DNA from: Eunapius fragilis
Lineage: Eukaryota > Porifera > Demospongiae > Spongillida > Spongillidae
Reading direction: 5' to 3'
Assembly (NCBI GenBank): GCA_963681505.1
Contig: OY811980.1
Coordinates: 2,402,535 to 2,466,534, forward strand
Length of the DNA: 64,000 nucleotides
The translations under genes were made by a program, and so were the position numbers. The notes beneath the pieces were generated by a model. It was not told where the DNA came from. It worked only from the letters and a program-made list of their open reading frames with translations, and searched no databases. Positions 57,601 through 64,000 of this stretch are shown piece after piece; position 1 is the first letter of the stretch; the number at the start of each line of letters is the position of its first letter.

Positions 57601-60389
57601 TCCGAACAGCTCCCACCACTAAGGAATTCATTGATTTTTGTACCCTGATTGCCAGTGGAAGGGTCCCTGATACACCCCAGGTATCTCAGCAACTATTGGA
57701 GTGTCTATTTGAGGAAGAAGCATGGCACAATGATAGTGGGTTTCTATCTCAAGTACGCACTATTCCATTTGTTTGTACTGAGCCTGTACCAGAAGTTAGC
57801 TGGATTGCAAATTCATACCAAAGCCCTTCCATCAAGCAAGGGAATGTTACAGTATGTATGACACAACTGAGTGGTTCTGCTACAAAAAAGCATATGGAAA
57901 TATTGTGGACTGTTAGGCCAATTGTAAAGTTTCCCAAGGATGCAATGAAGAAACAGAAAATGTTACAGTCTCTTCATGTTATCATTCATCCTGCCATCTC
58001 AGATGTTGTTAAAAATGTTGAAAATATATCAAAAAGCAGATTTACAAATAGTGCACTATTTAGAAATTACCCACCTTCTTTCCAAATGCCAGTCGGACAC
58101 AAATCGCTAATTAATGTTATGGTTGAGATTTTTAAATACCTTAAGGATTCTGATGGTTCACATGGCCTTGGTGAACTGCCTTGTATTCCTGTGCATGCTA
58201 ATCCTGACCAGACCAACTTCAATGGATTTGTCCTGGTTAAACCTAAACAAGTCATGCTGGATGAAAGTGCTTCTCATTTTCATCCCTATCTTCATACCCT
58301 TCCTGATGAATTGTCTCAGTTCATTCAATACCTGTACACGCTGGGAGTGGCAAAGATAGTGGGACTTAGCCACATTAGACTGGCATTGGAGCTTATTTCA
58401 GAGCATGAATCATGTTTGGACCTTTCCTCTGCACACATAGACCTGAATACAAATAACTTGATTATAAAGTTGGTGGATAAACTTTATAGTTTGCTCAAGC
58501 AAAGTGATGAGGTTATTGCAGATCAACTAAAGCCATTGTACCTTCCCTCTTCCATTGGGAAGTTAGGCAAATCATCAGATCTTTTTTACCAAGATCATGG
58601 TGTTTATGGAAACTTGCAAGTAATTGGAAAATATGCTACCTTTATCAGGCTTCCTGTAGTATGCCACTTCACTCATATTGAGCTAATTAATTTGCTTCCT
58701 AGTGATATTAGACCGAAGCCTCTCTCTAAACACTGTATTGAAAGGCTACACTCTCAGTCTGCCATCATACAGCAAAGATCAATTGCAGCTGATAAGCTGC
58801 ATAGTGTGCTGAAATCAGCCTTGTTTCGGGATGCTGTATGTGCTATTGTAAAGCATGATACAAGTAATGAAGCCAGCTCCAAGGTAGAAGCTTACCTTAA
58901 GGATTTCCAAAACCATGTCGAGGTGTATGAAGTCAATCCCTTACATGTTGAGCTCCTTTTGGCAAGTGACACAAAGAATGCCATAGCATCCATGAGTATG
59001 CCAATTTATTTTTATGTAAATGGTACATCTTGCATTATCTATCTGAAGGCTAAGGTTTCCTCATATGAGCTGCACAATCTGCATAATGAAATAGCCATAA
59101 AGCTTACAGGAGTGATATGTGGTGGTGTAGAATTGAAGGTTGGATACTTAAGTGAGCATATTGCAGTGTTAGTGAAGGCAGAGAACATTGAAGAGGTGAA
59201 GGATTACCTTATGAGATTAGGTATAAAATTAGACAGCGCCACATGTAAACAGGATAGTGACCTCACCCCAGTACTTGGAGCACGTATTCCCTCTACATGG
59301 TTTCAGCACCTAGACCACAATGTTGACAATATCTATAGACCAGAGGAATGGGTGGTGTATGAAGAAGAAGAAGGTGTGATGATACTTGTGAGGATACTAT
59401 GTCCTATCCTGCATGACCTTGAGGAAGATAGGCATTTGCCTAGGAGGTATGTTGTCTGGATCAGTAATGATGAGACAAAGGAAGTGAGCTACTTGGATTT
59501 ATACAAAATCTCACGTACGACACCTGCACAGCAGATGTTGAGTGCGGATATAGTTGCTGCAAAGAGGGAAGACGATGGGCATGCACGCAAGAGGCCAAGA
59601 TTGGATCATTTGGAATATGGGAAGAATGAGCTGCTTGCAGAGCTAAAGACATACTGGAGGCTTAATAAAGAGGACCAGAAGAAAGCCTTGAGACGAATAT
59701 ACTTGAAATGGCACCCAGACAAGAATCATGATCAGGCTGACTTTGCCGAAGAAATATTCAAGTTTTTGAAAGAGCAACTTGAACTACATGACCAGGAAAG
59801 TTCCAATGCAGATGTTGAACATAACTATACTAGCTCATCAAACTGCTGGCAACCCTCATGGGATAGCTATGCACGCTCACACTATGGTTCTGCACAAGGC
59901 ACAAATTACACTTCAGCACAATTTACATCACACTTTAACTTTTCGTGCCCTAGCCCTTCTGGAAATAGAAGTGAAGCCAAAAGATGGTTAAGCCAGGCTG
60001 AGGGTGATTTTGAAGCACTGGTGATTCTATATAATGAGGTGGCAACTCATCCTGACGTATGTTGCAACGTATGCTTTATGGCTCATGAAGTGGCTGAGAA
60101 GGCATTGAAGGCAGGGCGGTATGCCACAACTGGTATGAGTAGTGACAACCTTAAACACCATCAGTTAGTGCATCATGCATACGCCATTATGAGTGAGAGG
60201 CCAGAGGTTTCCCAAGGCTTATCTAGCCTTGTTACCCCTCTGGAGCCATACTACTTGGATACACGATTTCCCAACAGGCATGGAGGCAGTATTGTACCCA
60301 AGAGCTTATACCATTCACATGATGCTTTAGATGCTAAAGAGAAAGCAGCCAACATACTTCAGATTATTAGAAACATCATAGGAAATTAA
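45515..60389 (+). CDS. Sacsin-like protein, copy 2 (three exons, about 4223 aa, complete)
   Basis: Exons: 45515-45619, 47655-47913 and 48082-60389; all junctions are GT...AG and phases agree (0, then 1). Human sacsin is about 4580 residues, so the length is close. Exon 1 (MAGRSRGKPFGLKKPP, then TVKTFLDRYPDGQIFK) joins exon 2 (ELIQNADDAGATVVRFYLDP) to give the expected ATPase N-box. The glycine box VGKFGIGFNSIYHIT closes exon 2. Further ATPase repeats start at about residues 1320 (ELIQNADDAGAT; GKFGLGFCSVYHIT) and 2313 (ELLQNADDAKAT; GQYGIGFNVVYHLT). A basic RKRPR (about 3957) may act as a nuclear signal. The J domain (about 3966-4030) keeps KWHPDKN. The HEPN domain (about 4085-4220) ends the protein. 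Family members are cytosolic co-chaperones of Hsp70/Hsp90-type folding. A longer open frame beginning at 48096 is internal to exon 3. Confidence 0.9.
46279..46441. repeat. (CTC)n/(GAG)n microsatellite in intron 1
   Basis: About 160 bp of nearly pure cct/ctc triplets, flanked by a longer pyrimidine-rich zone from about 46190. It gives spurious poly-Pro, poly-Leu, poly-Ser, poly-Arg and poly-Gly frames. Confidence 0.95.
47038..47508. mobile_element. Inverted-repeat element (471 bp) in intron 1
   Basis: The left end, cgtaagcgtcgtaatttaag then gaatgtcacaattaagg, is matched by the right end read in reverse complement (cgtaagcgtcataatttaag, then gatgtcacaattccttaatt). There is no coding capacity and it contains a G run. 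No clear target duplication was found. It ends about 150 bp before exon 2. Confidence 0.65.
47914..48081 (+). other. Intron 2 of sacsin-like copy 2 (168 bp)
   Basis: Donor cag|gtacacc, acceptor gcattacag|acc. It splits the Asp codon of ITDLPT after its first base, the same place and phase as the acceptor at 116/117 of copy 1. Confidence 0.9.
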
Positions 60390-62380
60390 TTCATCATAGG
60401 AAATTAATGACTGTCTTAGTGAAATTTAGAGACATGTATTATCCAGATTTTATAATAGAAGTGTACTTGATCATGTCATTCAGTGTCGCATTATCTGTCC
60501 AATGATTTGTGTGGGTCTGTAGTATTGTTCAGATGATGACTCCCCCTCTTCTTGGCCAGGGTGTACTGTGTGTACTGTTTGCAGCACTGGGGATGACACC
60601 ACCATCTATTGTGATCATCATGTTTTTGGCAACAAGTAATAAATACATTACATAATCTAAGGTCCGAGTTAATTCTGCCAAAAAGAATGTTGGTATTTGT
60701 TAGAACTCAAAATCAATTATGCAGTATGTATCGCCAGTGCTGTACGTGTACTTGTGTGCCCTAAATGATTGCTTATATGTAAAAGCTTCGCCTTTCCCGT
60801 AAAAAATGGTTGTTTTCAAAAGTACCCCCCATCTCCGTAACCGTGAACGTATCTGCGTACCCTTTTCTAAATCATGTAGGAGTACATTTTAGCTAATTGC
60901 GTTAGCATTCACCGTTACGGAGATACGATTGTTTAAACACTATCCTTTTATTTATTTTTTTCGATGGGGCGGAGGGAATTAAGGGGAATGTTTGTATTAT
61001 CTCTGCAGTGTTTGTCCACTTTCTGCTGCACAAAGTAAGTGCGTGTGTAATGGGTATGTCATTGGATGCAGTTCATATTATTGCTAACTTTTAACTTTTA
61101 ACTCTAACTTTTTAACTTTTAAATATCATTAAAGGTTGGCTGCATGTGCATATTCAGTGCTAAATAGATGGCATGTAGCTGTGTGATAATCCAGCTCATT
61201 CATCCACACTGCATGTACATAAATAAATCTATACACTGCTGTTTAAAATGAGCTTCAATGTTGGACTGCAGGATTTCATTCTGCCATATGTTACCACCTC
61301 ATCCTGAATTAAATCAGCTGACCAATGTGAAAGCAGTTAAGGAATTGGTTCTCTCTGGCTAGATGACGCTGTGAATAAATACCTTGCGTCATCATTGAAG
61401 TGTTGTCTGCTCACGGGACTTCTGCTTATTTATCTGCTCATATACACGATAACAATCCAAATTATATGCGGATGAATCCCGTAATCTTTACCATTTCCAA
61501 TCCCTTTATTCTATAATCTATAGTGGCAGGCTGCAGAGCACGTATAGAAACGTCCATTACGTTACGCGAAGAATTAATGATGGAGACATTCAGTACCTCA
61601 CACCACTGAAGTGACTCAGGAACCTTTTTATGGTATCAGACATCTGCCTCGATGACCTGGCTAACATTGTAATAACTAGTTTTGACTACAGCTATCACAG
61701 ATCCTAAGAAAAATGCACAAACGTCTTGAAATTTCTACATGTGTCTATGGACATTTCAATGGACGCGTGCGCGGAAAATTAACGGACATTTGCAATGACG
61801 CGTCAGGAATACGTAATGAGCGTCCGAAATTTCTGGCAATGTCCCTAAGAAAAGAATAAAAGCTCAGCTGTTACTAGTCCGTGTGATGTTACTCAGTGAC
61901 GTGTTGTTTTAGGGCCATGGAACCTACCGATAGACCCTTGTTTCATCAATAAAGCATAGTGTATGATGTCTTTGACTATATTTTCGACCCGTTTTTTACT
62001 TCTGCCGATTCCTGATTTATACTGAACAGAAATGCACTTTGTTCCATAGAACTCAAAAGGAGTGACAGGTTACAAGCAAGATTAAGATGTAATAGATCAC
62101 ATCACTAATCACAGTAAGAAATCAATAACTAAAGCTAATTCCGCTCTTCATGCCAGCGGTACGCTTCATATCTCCTGCGTTTATGGAGAACTGCTGCTGC
62201 TGTGTTATCATATTGTGCTGATGAAGATGAATTTGATGTAAGTTTGTCACACATGTTTGACTTTAGTAGTTCCTATATAGGAATTTAGAATCAAACCAAA
62301 TCAATACTTTTCGCATAGCTTTCCCACCTGTGCATTGCTGTACTTGTTATACATGTAAGTGGTTCCTCATGTCAGTGAAG
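60390..62380. other. 3' flank of sacsin-like copy 2 and intergenic DNA
   Basis: A canonical aataaa at 60638-60643 is a plausible polyadenylation signal 250 bp after the stop codon. A short inverted pair (atctccgtaaccgtg at 60831-60845; caccgttacggagat at 60910-60924) marks a small hairpin or element. No gene is recognised. Confidence 0.45.
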
Positions 62381-64000
62381 GACCTGTGCATGTTCCTTCA
62401 TGTCCCAGCTAGCCAGCTTTTTCATCCACGAACAACCACCAAATGATTCAGGACAGCCTTCATCAATTGGCATAGAAATCAACAGATTTTGAAGACTATT
62501 CAGAGACAGGTATGTTATGTACCGTGTATTACATGTAGGCTTTTATTCCTACTAAATGATCCGTATGCTTAGATGTTTTAAGTTCAAGCCATCCCACGGC
62601 AGAACCAGATTTCAGACCTTTTTCATCCAAAATCGATGCCATGGCTTAATTGGTCACAGTCCACGTCCAATGGTAGGTATTTTATATCGATAAGCCATCC
62701 CTATTTATGGGTTTATCTTTGATTTAGGGCGAAAAGTTCATCTTCTATACACTAAGGCAATTGCAGCCTTCCCTTCCAAGTGTGTCACTGATGAGGCGTT
62801 TTAGGTTGCTAGGGTTTTTACCACCTCAAAGGGTATGTATATTATAACCGAAAATGTATTGTATTACAGTCTGTATCGACCTTCTAGTATTGCACTGCCA
62901 AGGGCATACCATACTACATAAATTCGATTCATCACACTCTAAAGATGTGCCTGGCCGCTCCACACATTGCGAACACTCTCTCCCGTTTCTCTGTTAAGCC
63001 CAAGGGTTGTATAAGGTATGTCCACTACAGTATGATATACTTAACTGGATTGATCTTATCAGGGAGGTGTTCCATGCATTATGATGGAGGAATGATGAGA
63101 GATATCATGCACCTATATGTTGTCATCTGTACAAGTACCTGTTCAGGCTTAAAATAAAGAAGCTATCAAATAATCAAAAGGAAGAATTGCGAGCACACAT
63201 ATCGGCCTTTTCCTTTTCTGGTTGTGATGCGCACTTTTCAAGGGACATGACGAGATATTACAAGTCTTTTGTTGGGCGAGAGCTTGCTCAACTTGCAGCT
63301 CATTTATTATCCTCATACATGGATGATGGTGAAAACTAAGAAGTGTGGTTTAAGCTATCAAAGGTCAGTGCCGGTAACACTTGTAATAGCTACATGTTCA
63401 TGCACTACATGTGTCAGCAGGTGTTTAGAATTCCATATTGTCAGCCATTTGACCCAGAGATGGTTGGTTCGTATTAGTCAGATTGTAGCTCCTGTGTTAC
63501 TGCTATTCTCACTTTCCTAACCTGAAAAGAAAGTTGAAAGTCCACCTACTGTTGCACCTTTGTGCGAGTGTGCTTCAATTTGGACCAACTTCAGCTTATT
63601 ATACTGAACGGTAGGCACTAATTTTAGACATGCATTAAAATTATATTCTATTCAAACATTCTCCTAGCAAAGATATCGCTACAAAATTTGGTGTTGAAGA
63701 GAGTATGCGGAACATCTGTTCAGGCATTTCAGACAAGTATGTATTAAATACACATACAGTGTACAAAATGTGTGTTTCATGTTACTCTGTAAACAATTAA
63801 GGTTTGGTGCTGAACTTGTGGAACTTTATAAATCTGATGTTGTGTCGGAATGTCTGGGAAAACATGTGGAATCAGAGAAGTGTATTTACCAACAGGACCC
63901 TGCGCAACGTATGTCTGTGACTGTACTGTGTGATACCAAATGACTTTCAGTCTTGGTTTACTTCATGCAGTTATCAACAGCAGCCTTGGAATTCGGCCAT
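62380..64000 (+). pseudogene. Multi-exon transposase-like gene, partial (runs off the window)
   Basis: Several short segments bounded by GT and AG read as one protein. 63147-63363 encodes LSNNQKEELRAHISAFSFSG, then CDAHFSRDMTRYYKSFVGRE and WFKLSK. A segment ending at 63610 encodes KVHLLLHLCASVLQFGPTSA then YYTER. 63668-63736 encodes KDIATKFGVEESMRNICSG. About 63802-63908 encodes FGAELVELYKSDVVSECLG. The order CDAHFSRDM...WFKLSK...HLLLH...DFGPTSxYxTER...SRDIAxxF recurs in intron-containing KDZ/Plavaka-type DDE transposases, by recall. The 63147-63363 exon has an in-frame stop (GEN, stop, EVWFKLSK), so this copy is probably inactive. Possible earlier exons lie at about 62400-62515, 62575-62670 and 62940-63015, but I cannot confirm them. 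Confidence 0.5.

Noticed and set aside
1-64000. tRNA, rRNA or other RNA genes
   Set aside because: No cloverleaf-like segment or ribosomal landmark was noticed on reading; a tRNAscan or Rfam run would be decisive and was not possible.

Overview
This looks like about 64 kb of animal nuclear DNA. It has spliceosomal introns (GT...AG), very large eukaryotic multidomain genes, seven-transmembrane receptor genes without introns, and a dense, varied load of transposable elements. The two giant sacsin-type genes, the intronless receptors, the short introns and the many long G/C homopolymer runs fit a sponge (demosponge) or another early-branching marine invertebrate best. That placement is inference; no species can be read from the sequence alone.

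Layout. (1) 117-12441: most of a sacsin-like gene (copy 1, + strand). Its upstream exons lie outside the window and it carries one reading-frame break near 8445. (2) 12442-26000: a repeat-rich desert. It holds two fold-back elements, a duplicated GT-rich minisatellite, a 1.9-kb DNA transposon with perfect 100-bp inverted repeats, and two non-LTR retrotransposon remnants lying tail to tail. (3) 26000-38000: an intronless GPCR gene (+) and a second, unrelated-looking GPCR gene (-). Between them lie a degenerate satellite, a hAT element with an 8-bp target duplication, a GPCR pseudogene fragment, an integrase-like fossil exon and two inverted copies of an unclassified repeat. (4) 38500-45300: a hAT transposase relic, a young-looking Ty3/Gypsy LTR retrotransposon with identical LTRs, and a third copy of the unclassified repeat. 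(5) 45515-60389: a complete sacsin-like gene (copy 2, + strand) of three exons encoding about 4223 residues. Its 35-codon first exon is separated from the rest by a 2.0-kb intron containing repeats. (6) 60390-64000: intergenic DNA, then exons of a multi-exon transposase-like gene that runs off the window.

How the genes relate. The two sacsin-like genes are tandem paralogues with three HSP90-type ATPase repeats, a J or J-like domain and a C-terminal HEPN domain. Stretches of near identity alternate with strongly diverged stretches, which suggests gene conversion. Copy 2 keeps the J-domain HPD motif; copy 1 reads HPL. The two GPCRs are presumably independent surface receptors. Almost everything else is mobile DNA.
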